Shown: positions 1 through 6,562 of the stretch, in pieces | Position numbering within the stretch: position 1 is the first letter of the stretch | How the letters are laid out: each line of letters begins with the position of its first letter | DNA from: Microbacteriaceae bacterium | GTDB taxonomy: Bacteria; Actinomycetota; Actinomycetes; Actinomycetales; Microbacteriaceae | Length of the DNA: 23,642 nucleotides | NCBI GenBank assembly: GCA_947455385.1 | Contig: CANGNR010000008.1 | Span: forward strand, 1-23,642 | Direction of reading: 5' to 3' | Position numbers and translations under genes: made by a program | The notes under the pieces: generated by a model | Seen by the model: only the letters and a program-made list of their open reading frames with translations | Told to the model about the DNA's origin: nothing | Database searches by the model: none

Positions 1-296
1 CCCGCGAACTGAAAGTTCTGCAGGTTGGCGTGACGCTTGGCCTGATCGGTGAGTTCGGTGAGCAGCGCATCTCCGAGGCTCTTCTTTAGTCGGCCAAAAT
101 CCACGGATGAAAGTCTCACGGTGAATGCGTTTGGCGCGAGGATCCGGTCACGGCTCACGATCGATGCCTTGGCATCCATCTCGGCTTTAATGGCGGCCGC
201 GATTTCAACGGGCTGCAGCTCAGACTTAAAGGTCTTCGTGAAAGCGCCGGTGACGAGTCGTTCGAGTCGCTTTTCGAAACGGTCAATGAAACCCAA
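1..296 (-). CDS. fhaA: FhaA-type FHA regulator, N-terminal DUF3662 domain (5' part only)
   Basis: The window holds the first 98 codons on the minus strand; the rest lies to the left. The translation begins MGFIDRFEKRLERLVTGAF and continues with ELQPVEIAAAIKAEMD and SIVSRDRILAPN. This is the hallmark N-terminal domain (DUF3662) of actinobacterial FhaA, which carries a C-terminal FHA domain. FhaA is known as a phosphothreonine-binding partner of Ser/Thr kinases and of the MurJ-type flippase system in cell-wall control, acting at the cytoplasmic face of the membrane. I chose the TTG at 296-294 because AAGGA lies five bases upstream and the family's Gly-Phe/Leu-Ile-Asp-Arg-Phe start follows directly. 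The gene is divergent from tRNA-Leu. The FHA domain itself is not visible here, so the call rests on the N-terminal domain. Confidence 0.92.
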   Translation of the reverse strand, partial: MGFIDRFEKRLERLVTGAFTKTFKSELQPVEIAAAIKAEMDAKASIVSRDRILAPNAFTVRLSSVDFGRLKKSLGDALLTELTDQAKRHANLQNFQFA

Positions 297-321
297 GTTG
301 TTCCTTACCTTTAGTGCTTCA

Positions 322-327
322 AGTTTA
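322..327 (-). promoter_or_regulatory. Candidate -10 element for fhaA
   Basis: TAAACT on the minus strand ends 25 bases before the TTG start, leaving a short leader that contains the AAGGA ribosome binding site. The same hexamer precedes both tRNA-Ser genes in this window. No convincing -35 box is visible. Confidence 0.45.
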
Positions 328-364
328 AGTGCCACCGGGTTTGGTGAGGCTTTAGCAACTCTGC

Positions 365-370
365 TAACCT
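365..370 (+). promoter_or_regulatory. Candidate -10 element for tRNA-Leu
   Basis: TAACCT lies 18 bases before the mature tRNA 5' end. The same hexamer is used in front of pheA and serS. It sits in the left arm of a short inverted repeat (AACCTC/GAGGTT). A weak TTGGTG at 341-346, 18 bases upstream, could serve as the -35. Confidence 0.45.
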
Positions 371-388
371 CGAGAGGTTGCTGTTTAT

Positions 389-474
389 GCGCGAGTGGCG
401 AAATGGCAGACGCGCTGGCTTCAGGTGCCAGTGCCCGCAAGGGCGTGCGGGTTCAAGTCCCGCCTCGCGCACCA
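389..474 (+). tRNA. tRNA-Leu(CAG)
   Basis: The acceptor arms GCGCGAG and CTCGCGC pair perfectly. The anticodon stem CTGGC/GCCAG encloses loop TTCAGGT, giving anticodon CAG, which reads CUG leucine codons. A long variable arm (about 15 nt, CCCGC..GCGGG type) and the T-arm GTTCAAGTC are present, as expected for a class II tRNA. The terminal CCA is encoded, unlike the two tRNA-Ser genes in this window. A rho-independent terminator follows almost immediately, so this is a single-gene transcription unit. Confidence 0.97.
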
Positions 475-477
475 ACA

Positions 478-501
478 AACCCCCGGAAATCGGGGGTTTT
501 T
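478..501 (+). terminator. Rho-independent terminator of tRNA-Leu
   Basis: The stem CCCCCG / CGGGGG with loop GAAAT is followed by TTTTT, starting four bases after the tRNA CCA end. Confidence 0.9.
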
Positions 502-525
502 GCCTTTAACTGAGAGAGTTCTGTG

Positions 526-541
526 AGCATCCTTGGATGCT
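526..541. repeat. Inverted repeat AGCATCC-TT-GGATGCT
   Basis: Seven-base perfect arms are separated by two bases. It lies in the non-coding stretch 502-646, whose only other visible structure is the 16-bp palindrome centred 25 bases downstream. There is no T-tract, so it is unlikely to be a terminator. It may be an operator for the exported-protein gene at 647; function unknown. Confidence 0.4.
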
Positions 542-550
542 TCTGTTACA

Positions 551-566
551 AGACCCCTAGGGGTCT
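551..566. promoter_or_regulatory. Perfect 16-bp palindrome, candidate operator
   Basis: AGACCCCTAGGGGTCT is a perfect palindrome 80 bases upstream of the exported-protein start at 647. A C-tract, short AT centre and G-tract resemble the GC-tract operators described for the CsoR/RcnR family of metal-sensing repressors, but no such regulator gene is in the window. The resemblance is suggestive only. There is no T-tract, so a terminator is unlikely. Confidence 0.4.
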
Positions 567-646
567 GAGTTTGGGCAACATTGACTCAGAACTTCAATAA
601 CTTCGAAGAGTCAGCAAGACACCCACCAGAAAGAACAGGACACAAC

Positions 647-1228
647 ATGGACAAGCAGCTTCTAAAGCGCGGCTCGATCGTTGTTGCAAGCGCCCTCACG
701 ATTTTCGGCCTGAGCGTTGCATCACCGTCGATGGCCTCAACCGCCAAGAACACCAACCACGTAGCCGCGGCAGCCAAGAAGGCAGCAGCTACCCCAGCCC
801 CGTCGGCTCCGGCAGCAGGCGGCAACCTCGCTTGGGGCGGCCCAGGCGCTGGCGCAGGCCAGGGCGATGACGACGGCGACGGCCCTCAGGGCGGCGACCA
901 CGGTCGTGGCGGCCACGGCAAGGGCCCCAAGGGCGACCACGGCAAGGGTCCTAAGGGTGGCCCAGCCAACCTGACCGACCAGACCGTGACCGTCAACGTT
1001 CCGGCAGACAGCTCGGTTTACGTAGCAGTCATCACCGAGGTTGTGCCAGCCGCTCCGGCTCCAGCCACCGGTTCGGTAGCTACCCCGCCAGCTCGCCCAG
1101 CTCACGTCGAGACCGTGTCGGTATCCGGCACTGGTTCGCAGACTGTTACCTTCAAGGGAATCGCTGGCCAGGCCTACACCGTTCAGCTCGTAAAGGTTGT
1201 TTCGGTTCAGAGCTTCACCGGCAAATAG
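647..1228 (+). CDS. Exported Gly/His/Asp-rich protein of unknown function
   Basis: I do not recognise this 193-residue protein. Residues 1-30 form a clear signal peptide: basic KQLLKR, then a hydrophobic stretch, then a probable cut near SMA-ST. Residues 40-60 are Ala/Pro-rich. Residues 64-105 are Gly-rich, with an acidic run fitting DxDxDG (74-79), histidines at 85, 90 and 98, and a tandem HGKGPKG unit. Residues 108-193 look like a small all-beta domain (TVTVNVP, VTFKGIAGQAYTVQLVKVV) interrupted by an Ala/Pro linker. The ATG at 647 is chosen over an earlier in-frame TTG at 581 because AGGA precedes it at good spacing and the signal peptide starts there. It is monocistronic, with a palindrome upstream and a strong terminator downstream. 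Metal binding is possible but unproven. Confidence 0.8.
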   Translation: MDKQLLKRGSIVVASALTIFGLSVASPSMASTAKNTNHVAAAAKKAAATPAPSAPAAGGNLAWGGPGAGAGQGDDDGDGPQGGDHGRGGHGKGPKGDHGKGPKGGPANLTDQTVTVNVPADSSVYVAVITEVVPAAPAPATGSVATPPARPAHVETVSVSGTGSQTVTFKGIAGQAYTVQLVKVVSVQSFTGK

Positions 1229-1263
1229 TTTCAAACTTCTTCATAGTTACCTCTCCTTGCAAG

Positions 1264-1293
1264 AAAAGGACCCCGGCAACGGGGTCCTTTTTT
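1264..1293. terminator. Bidirectional rho-independent terminator
   Basis: The stem AAAAGGACCCC / GGGGTCCTTTT with loop GGCAAC is followed by T-rich sequence on both strands. It lies between two convergent genes, the exported protein (ends 1228) and trhO (ends 1315), and can serve both. Confidence 0.9.
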
Positions 1294-1314
1294 CTTTAAC
1301 TCGGATGGAGGCTA

Positions 1315-2223
1315 CTAGCCAACAAGTTCGCCGCGGCGACCACGACTGTGCTTAGGCTGACAGGCCAGATTAGCCGCATCCTCGTTGCAGTGGTCGCACA
1401 GCAGAATCAGATCGCGGCAGGCCAGGTTTGAGCAGTTTCTAAACGTGGATGTTGGGCCTGCGCACCTCTCGCACTTGCCAATGGTCTTGGCCTTTTCGGT
1501 GAAGTTGACGTTCATGCGGTCGTCGAAGACATAGAGCGAGCCCTCCCAGAGGCTGTCGTCGCCCTGGCTCTCGCCGTAGCGCACGATGCCGCCTTCGATC
1601 TGGTAGACCTCCTTGAAGCCTCGGTTGACCATCAGCACCGAGAGAATTTCGCAGCGCACTCCACCTGTGCAGTAGGTGACGATCGGCTTGTCTTTGAAGT
1701 CGTCGTACTTGCCGCTCTCGATCTCGGCAATAAAGTCGTGTGTCGTCTGGGTGTTCGGCACGACGGCATTCTTGAACTTGCCGATCTCGGCCTCGAACGC
1801 GTTGCGTCCGTCGAAGAACACAACTTCGTCGCCGCGCTCGGCAACAAGGGCGTCGACCTCGGCCGGCTTGAGGTGCTTGCCGCCTCCAACGACGCCGTCG
1901 ATGCTCACCTCGAGTTCATCTGGGGTTCCGAATGCCACGAGCTCGTTGCGAACGCGCACTCGAAGTCGCGGAAAATCTTGGCCGGTGCCGTCTGACCACT
2001 TGAAGTCGATCTTCTTGAAACCCTGATACTCCTTGGTCTGGCGCACGTACTTCTTTAGTGCGCTCATGTCGCCACCGAGGGTTCCGTTGATGCCGTGCTT
2101 CGAAATCAGGATGCGACCCTTGAGGCCGAGCGACTCGCAAAGGGTCTTCTGCCAAAGCTTGACCGCTTCGGGGTCGGCAATGGGCGCGAAGCCGTAATAC
2201 AAGATGATCTTCTGGAGTTCCAC
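1315..2223 (-). CDS. trhO: Oxygen-dependent tRNA uridine(34) hydroxylase TrhO (YceA-type rhodanese)
   Basis: TrhO hydroxylates uridine 34 of certain tRNAs to 5-hydroxyuridine in an oxygen-dependent reaction in the cytoplasm. The 302-residue protein has the family's N-terminal ferredoxin-like domain (GRILISKHGINGTL at 36-49, which matches the family signature), and a rhodanese domain with the active-site loop YCTGGVRCE (catalytic Cys185). A C-terminal cysteine cluster (251, 254, 264, 269, 276, 279, 288) probably binds zinc and is seen in many bacterial members. The GTG start at 2223 has no Shine-Dalgarno, but a TAAAAT -10 sits exactly six bases upstream, so a leaderless mRNA is likely. It is divergent from pepO and ends at the bidirectional terminator. 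Confidence 0.93.
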   Translation of the reverse strand: MELQKIILYYGFAPIADPEAVKLWQKTLCESLGLKGRILISKHGINGTLGGDMSALKKYVRQTKEYQGFKKIDFKWSDGTGQDFPRLRVRVRNELVAFGTPDELEVSIDGVVGGGKHLKPAEVDALVAERGDEVVFFDGRNAFEAEIGKFKNAVVPNTQTTHDFIAEIESGKYDDFKDKPIVTYCTGGVRCEILSVLMVNRGFKEVYQIEGGIVRYGESQGDDSLWEGSLYVFDDRMNVNFTEKAKTIGKCERCAGPTSTFRNCSNLACRDLILLCDHCNEDAANLACQPKHSRGRRGELVG

Positions 2224-2229
2224 GTTTGA

Positions 2230-2235
2230 ATTTTA
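2230..2235 (-). promoter_or_regulatory. -10 element of trhO (leaderless)
   Basis: TAAAAT on the minus strand ends six bases before the GTG start codon, placing transcription start at or next to the first codon. No ribosome binding site is visible. Confidence 0.6.
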
Positions 2236-2266
2236 GCCCCGCGAACGCAGCGGGCAATCCCCGCTT

Positions 2267-2272
2267 TAGGAT
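2267..2272 (+). promoter_or_regulatory. -10 element of pepO (probably leaderless)
   Basis: TAGGAT ends six bases before the ATG at 2279. The embedded AGGA could alternatively act as a ribosome binding site at seven-base spacing, so leaderless initiation is less certain here than for trhO. Confidence 0.5.
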
Positions 2273-2278
2273 GAAACC

Positions 2279-4240
2279 ATGACAATCAAGCCTGGACTCG
2301 ATGAAGAGAACTTTGACCTGAACACTCGCCCACAGGACGACCTTTTTAGGCACACAAACGGAAAGTGGCTCGACAACTACGACATCCCCGCCGACCAGGC
2401 TGTGCACGGATCGTTCTATCTGCTGCGCGATGCCTCAGAAGAAGCCGTCAAGCAGATTCTTGAAGACGCCCAGGCCAACCCAAAGCCAGGGGTGAGCCAA
2501 CAAATCGGTGACATGTATGGTTCGTTCCTCGACGAGGCGCGAGCGAATGAACTTGGTGCCGAGCCAATCAAGGCCGACCTCGATCGAATCGCGTCGGCTT
2601 CGTTTGGGCAGCTGGCTGAACTCCTTGGGCAGTTCTCGCGTGAGGGCATTAGCGGTCTATTCGGTTTGTATGTAAACAACGACCCGGGCAACCCGAACCG
2701 CTATCTGATCAACATGTTTCAGGGCGGCCTTGGCCTGCCAGACGAGTCTTACTACCGCGAAGAAAAGTACGCAGAGTTTCGCGATGCCTACGTGCCTTAC
2801 GTCGCCAAAATGCTCCAGCACGCGGGATGGTCGGTTGAGCAAGCTCAGGCCGACGCTCAAACCATCATGAAGTTTGAGACCGAGCTCGCGAAGCACCACT
2901 GGGATGTAGTTGAGACTCGCGACGCCGAGAAGACCTATAACCTCTTTTCGTTCGAAGAGCTCAAAAACCTCACTCCAACGTTTGATTGGGCTGCTTGGCT
3001 CCAAGGGTCGAAGATCCCAGCAGACACCCTGTTTGAATCTGTCGTGATGACTCCCTCTTTCTTCGAAGGAATCGCCTCGGTTTTCAACGAGGAGAAGCTG
3101 GCTGCGGTTCGCCTTTGGTTGGCGTGGCAAATCATCAACTCGATGGCACCATATCTGAGTTCCGATTTTGTCGAGACTCGGTTCGACTTTTATGGCCGCA
3201 AACTCACCGGCCAGCCAGACATGCGTGCCCGTTGGAAGCGCGGCGTGCAGCTGGTCGAGGGCTCGCTGGGCGAAGCAGTAGGCAAGATTTACGTCGACAA
3301 GCACTTTCCGCCAGAGGCCAAGGCCCGCATGGATGAGCTCGTCAAGTGGCTCATCGAGGCCTACCGCGTGAGCATCGAAAACCTCGAGTGGATGACCGCC
3401 GAGACTAAGGCGAAGGCGCTGGTCAAGCTTTCAAAGTTCAACCCGAAGATTGGTTATCCGACCAAGTGGAAGGACTATTCTTCGCTGGTTATCAAGCGCG
3501 ATGACCTCGTCGGAAACGTCCGTCGCTCGAGCGCCTGGGAGACCGACAAGGAAGCCGCCAAGATCGGTGCGCCCATCGATCGAGATGAGTGGTTCATGAC
3601 TCCTCAGACCGTGAACGCCTACTACAACCCCGGCTTTAACGAGATCGTGTTTCCTGCGGCGATTCTTCAGCCGCCATTTTTCAGCGCAGAAGCTGACGAT
3701 GCCATTAACTTCGGAGGAATCGGTGGAGTCATCGGACACGAGATTGGTCACGGGTTTGATGATCAAGGCTCGAAGTATGACGGAGATGGCGCTCTGATTT
3801 CTTGGTGGACCGACGACGACCGAGCTGCATTCGAAGAACGCACCAAAGCACTCATTGAGCAGTACAACGCGCTAACTCCATCGGGGCTTTCGGATGAGTA
3901 CAAGGTCAACGGAGAGCTCACCATCGGTGAAAACATCGGCGACCTGGGCGGCATCATGATTGCGTGGAAGGCCTACCTGCTGAGCCTCGAGGGTCAGGAA
4001 CCACCCGTTATCGACGGTCGCACTGGAGCAGAGCGTTTCTTGCTCTCCTGGGGTCAGATCTGGCGTGGCAAGAGCCGCGAGGCAATCGCTATTCAGCGTC
4101 TTGCCACCGACCCTCACTCGCCGTCAGAGTTCCGTTGCAACCAGATTGCCAAGAACTTTGATGTGTTCCACGAGACCTACGGCACTCAGCAGGGTGACGA
4201 CATGTGGCTCGACCCATCCGAGCGCGTTTCGATTTGGTAG
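2279..4240 (+). CDS. pepO: M13-family zinc metallopeptidase (PepO/neprilysin type)
   Basis: This is an endopeptidase that cleaves oligopeptides. At 653 residues it matches the usual size of bacterial soluble M13 enzymes. Visible catalytic features are the substrate-binding NAYY (446-449), the zinc site HEIGH (His487, Glu488, His491) and the third zinc ligand Glu551 in GENIGDLGG. The C-terminal block runs RCNQIAKNFDVFHETY and the protein ends in the family-typical IW. No signal peptide or membrane segment precedes the catalytic fold (it starts MTIKPGLDEENFD), so it probably acts in the cytosol. A thioesterase gene follows after 24 bases and may be co-transcribed. The physiological substrate cannot be told from sequence. 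Confidence 0.95.
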   Translation: MTIKPGLDEENFDLNTRPQDDLFRHTNGKWLDNYDIPADQAVHGSFYLLRDASEEAVKQILEDAQANPKPGVSQQIGDMYGSFLDEARANELGAEPIKADLDRIASASFGQLAELLGQFSREGISGLFGLYVNNDPGNPNRYLINMFQGGLGLPDESYYREEKYAEFRDAYVPYVAKMLQHAGWSVEQAQADAQTIMKFETELAKHHWDVVETRDAEKTYNLFSFEELKNLTPTFDWAAWLQGSKIPADTLFESVVMTPSFFEGIASVFNEEKLAAVRLWLAWQIINSMAPYLSSDFVETRFDFYGRKLTGQPDMRARWKRGVQLVEGSLGEAVGKIYVDKHFPPEAKARMDELVKWLIEAYRVSIENLEWMTAETKAKALVKLSKFNPKIGYPTKWKDYSSLVIKRDDLVGNVRRSSAWETDKEAAKIGAPIDRDEWFMTPQTVNAYYNPGFNEIVFPAAILQPPFFSAEADDAINFGGIGGVIGHEIGHGFDDQGSKYDGDGALISWWTDDDRAAFEERTKALIEQYNALTPSGLSDEYKVNGELTIGENIGDLGGIMIAWKAYLLSLEGQEPPVIDGRTGAERFLLSWGQIWRGKSREAIAIQRLATDPHSPSEFRCNQIAKNFDVFHETYGTQQGDDMWLDPSERVSIW

Positions 4241-4264
4241 CCACCAGCTAGTTCTGGCGCAGCG

Positions 4265-4828
4265 ATGAAACTTTGGCTGAGGCTCTTTTATGAGCTGATC
4301 AGTTGGCGCTTCAGGGGTCGACTAAACGTCACGGATGTCGGTCGACGCAACTTCAGGGTTTGGCCTACCGACCTCGACATCTTTGCGCACATGAACAACG
4401 GCATCTTTCTCACGTTGCAAGACACTGCGCGCTACGACCTGATGCTTCGCTCTGGCGTCTGGCAGCTCTGGAAGAACCTCGGCTGGTATCCGGTGGTGGT
4501 GGCCGCGAGCATCACCTACCGAAAGTCGCTCACGCCATGGCAGAGTTTTGCCATCGAGACCAAGTTGATTGGCGCGGATGACCAGGCCTTCTATGTCGAC
4601 CAGCGCTTCGTGGTTGGCGACGAGGTTTATTCGCGCTCAATAGTACGCATCCGGTTGCTAAAGCGCTCGCGGGGAATCGTGACGCCGGCCGAGGCGCTGG
4701 CCCAGGGGGACTGGCCGCAGGCGCTGCCCGAGCTGCCCGCCTGGGTTGCCGAATGGGCAAAGTCTGCGAGCCTACCGAAGGGCAAAGAACCCGCGGTTAG
4801 TGACTGGCCTTGGCCAGCAGATCTATAA
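4265..4828 (+). CDS. THEM6-like thioesterase, 4HBT (hotdog) fold
   Basis: The 187-residue protein carries the motif TDLDIFAHMNNGIFLTLQD (35-53), typical of 4-hydroxybenzoyl-CoA thioesterase-fold enzymes of the THEM6 / YbgC-like branch. Asp38 and the HMNN block line the active site in this family. The expected role is hydrolysis of an acyl-CoA or acyl-ACP thioester in the cytoplasm; the acyl chain is unknown. The N-terminus (KLWLRLFYELISW) is amphipathic or hydrophobic and could associate with the membrane. It starts 24 bases after pepO with a weak ribosome binding site, so it may depend on upstream translation. Its last 32 bases overlap the convergent apbE gene. Confidence 0.82.
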   Translation: MKLWLRLFYELISWRFRGRLNVTDVGRRNFRVWPTDLDIFAHMNNGIFLTLQDTARYDLMLRSGVWQLWKNLGWYPVVVAASITYRKSLTPWQSFAIETKLIGADDQAFYVDQRFVVGDEVYSRSIVRIRLLKRSRGIVTPAEALAQGDWPQALPELPAWVAEWAKSASLPKGKEPAVSDWPWPADL

Positions 4829-5612
4829 AGCCCTCGGTACCGTCGAGGTTGCCGTCGGGCCAAACCGCAATGGCCTGAATTTGGTTCTGAGGGTTGGCCG
4901 CGTTGCGCGAATTCAGGGTTGAAATCGCACGGTCTCCCAGAGCAAACGCAGCGGTCGCCCAGACATCGGCCTCGACCAAGTCCTTGGCAATCACGCTGAT
5001 CTGCACCAACTCGTTGGCGGGGGCCTTGCCCGGCGCCTTTGGATTCCAGATGTGTTCGCCACGCTCGGCGGATCCGCTCGTTGCCATCGCTCTGTAATCG
5101 GTGCCAAACAGGTCTACGACCGTCAGCACGCCGGCCTCTGGCGAAGCAATGGTCACGGGAGTCGAAATGCCGATGCGCCAATCGTTGCGCTCGCAGGTTG
5201 CATCGGCAACCCAGACGTCACCACCAGCGTTCACGGTGAAGTCGAGCACGCCGGCCGAAAGCAGGTGTTCTGCGGCCTTCTTTGCCGCCCAAGTTTTTAC
5301 GACACCAGATGGGTCAAATGTGTTCTGCGGGGTGAACGCGCTGAACCAGCCGTCGGTCTCACGCTCCCAGCGCTCGCACTCATCCCAGATTTCTTCGACC
5401 ACGGGCGGCAACTGGGCAACCGAGGTCTCGCCGCGAGCAAGCCGACTCAGCGGGCTCTCGGGCTTATAGAGGCTAAAGATTTGGTCGGCGCGATGAAGCA
5501 AGGATGTCGCCATCGCGAGAGCCTCATCGAACTCCGACTGCTCGAGTTCATGGTTGCCGGCAAAGCGAAACACCGTGCCCATGCACTCTTCAAAGTGGTC
5601 GAAGTGGGTCAT
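4797..5612 (-). CDS. apbE: FAD:protein FMN transferase ApbE
   Basis: ApbE transfers FMN from FAD to a Ser/Thr of a target protein, forming a phosphoester-linked flavin, with Mg. Motifs in order: MGT (11-13), DPSGVVKTWA (100-109), NAGGD (128-132), ATSG (177-180) with His187 in EHIWNP, and ADVWAT (215-220) with the metal-binding Asp216. The length (271) is short because there is no signal peptide or lipobox. An in-frame TAG four codons before the ATG rules out a longer N-terminus. It is the last gene of a four-gene minus-strand operon, 13 bases after the second FMN-binding gene, so its targets are almost certainly the two proteins encoded just upstream. The cytoplasmic form conflicts with their apparently exported domains. 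Its 3' end overlaps the thioesterase gene by 32 bases. Confidence 0.95.
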   Translation of the reverse strand: MTHFDHFEECMGTVFRFAGNHELEQSEFDEALAMATSLLHRADQIFSLYKPESPLSRLARGETSVAQLPPVVEEIWDECERWERETDGWFSAFTPQNTFDPSGVVKTWAAKKAAEHLLSAGVLDFTVNAGGDVWVADATCERNDWRIGISTPVTIASPEAGVLTVVDLFGTDYRAMATSGSAERGEHIWNPKAPGKAPANELVQISVIAKDLVEADVWATAAFALGDRAISTLNSRNAANPQNQIQAIAVWPDGNLDGTEGFIDLLAKASH

Positions 5613-5625
5613 TGCGAGCCGCTAT

Positions 5626-6090
5626 TTAGAGCTTGCTAACGGCAGAGTCGAGGGCCTGCTTGAATGCCTGAGTCGTGTATGAGGCACCAGAAAGGTTGCC
5701 GAAGTTGGATCCGTTTGCCTTGAGGGCGTATTGCACCAGATAAGGAAACGCCTGGTCGCGGCCTCCCGAAGCCTGTTCTTTCAAGAAGTTGATTGCGGTG
5801 AGTTTGCCATTGACCTGCTTGACCGAGACCTGGATGGTGCCGAACGGGTAGTTGATTGGGTCGCCGGTTGCCGACTTGGTGACGGTGGCCGGGGTGGTTG
5901 GAGCCGGCGGGGTCGAGGTATTGCCCGTCAGGTTGCCACCGCCAAAGGCGTTGGCCGAATCTGAGGTGAGCTTCTGGTTGATGCCAAGAGCGCCAACCAC
6001 CGAAATCAATGCGAGTGCGACGGTGCTTGGCCACCAGTTGGTTCTCTTGGCGCTGGTGGCCTGAAGCTTGGTCGAACTAGATCTTTGCAA
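5626..6090 (-). CDS. Membrane-anchored FMN-binding domain protein, second copy
   Basis: The 154-residue protein has a short basic N-terminus (KRTNWW, about 15-20), one membrane segment (about 21-37, STVALALISVVGALG), a Thr/Pro-rich linker (about 50-75) and a small FMN-binding domain (about 76-154). The domain contains NFGNLSGASYTT, whose SGASYT matches the (S/T)GA(S/T)x(S/T) motif that ApbE flavinylates in NqrC/RnfG-type domains. The TTG at 6090 is the best start; it overlaps the end of the previous gene by 14 bases and GGGAG lies just upstream. The positive charges before the membrane segment predict that the FMN domain faces outward. It is a close paralogue of the upstream gene product (compare LSGASYTTQAFKQAL with LGGATYTTNAFKQSL). 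It would act as an extracytoplasmic one-FMN electron carrier. Confidence 0.87.
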   Translation of the reverse strand: MQRSSSTKLQATSAKRTNWWPSTVALALISVVGALGINQKLTSDSANAFGGGNLTGNTSTPPAPTTPATVTKSATGDPINYPFGTIQVSVKQVNGKLTAINFLKEQASGGRDQAFPYLVQYALKANGSNFGNLSGASYTTQAFKQALDSAVSKL

Positions 6091-6562
6091 GGGCTCCCGC
6101 TAGAGACTGCTTGAACGCGTTGGTGGTGTAGGTGGCTCCACCGAGGTTGCCAAAGTTGGCACCCTGATACTGCAGAGCGTACTTCACCAAGAACGGGAAC
6201 GCCGCCATGCGACTGTTGGAGGCGGTGCTCTTAACGTATGTGATTGCGGTGAGTTTGCCGTCGGTCTTGGTGACCTTGACCTGCACTTGCCCGAACGCAT
6301 AGTTCACCAAGGTGCCGGTAGCCGTCTTGATTAGTGGCTTGGCGACCGTCGGAGTCGTCGGGGTCGTTGGTGTGGTCGGGGTAGCGCCGGTCTTCACGGC
6401 GGTGGTTTGGTTCTTGATGAACGACGACGTTTGAATGGTTGCAGTCGAGCTAGAGCCGACTGGCCCGGCGGCCAGTGCCGCCTGATCAATGCCCGCCTTG
6501 TATGACAGGGCTAGAACTCCGAGCGAAAGAACGCTCGATACGATTTGTGCTGACTTTCTCAC
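6077..6562 (-). CDS. Membrane-anchored FMN-binding domain protein, first copy
   Basis: The 161-residue protein starts with basic VRKS, then a single hydrophobic segment (about 5-33) that could be a signal anchor or a cleaved signal peptide. A Thr/Pro repeat linker (TPTTPTTPTT, 61-70) and an FMN-binding domain (about 78-161) follow. The motif GGATYTT (141-147) departs from the flavinylation consensus only at its first residue (Gly for Ser/Thr). The GTG start at 6562 overlaps the TGA of the reductase gene in a GTGA arrangement, which implies translational coupling. Longer in-frame versions run into reductase coding sequence and are rejected. The protein would receive electrons from the membrane reductase. 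Two copies in tandem suggest a short chain of FMN sites or different partners. Confidence 0.88.
   Translation of the reverse strand: MRKSAQIVSSVLSLGVLALSYKAGIDQAALAAGPVGSSSTATIQTSSFIKNQTTAVKTGATPTTPTTPTTPTVAKPLIKTATGTLVNYAFGQVQVKVTKTDGKLTAITYVKSTASNSRMAAFPFLVKYALQYQGANFGNLGGATYTTNAFKQSLAGALAKI

Noticed and set aside
49..513. Plus-strand open frame of 154 codons
   Set aside because: It runs antisense to the clear FhaA coding region and straight through tRNA-Leu and its terminator.
737..1234. Minus-strand open frame of 165 codons
   Set aside because: It is antisense to the exported protein gene; that sense frame has a signal peptide, ribosome binding site and terminator, this one has none.
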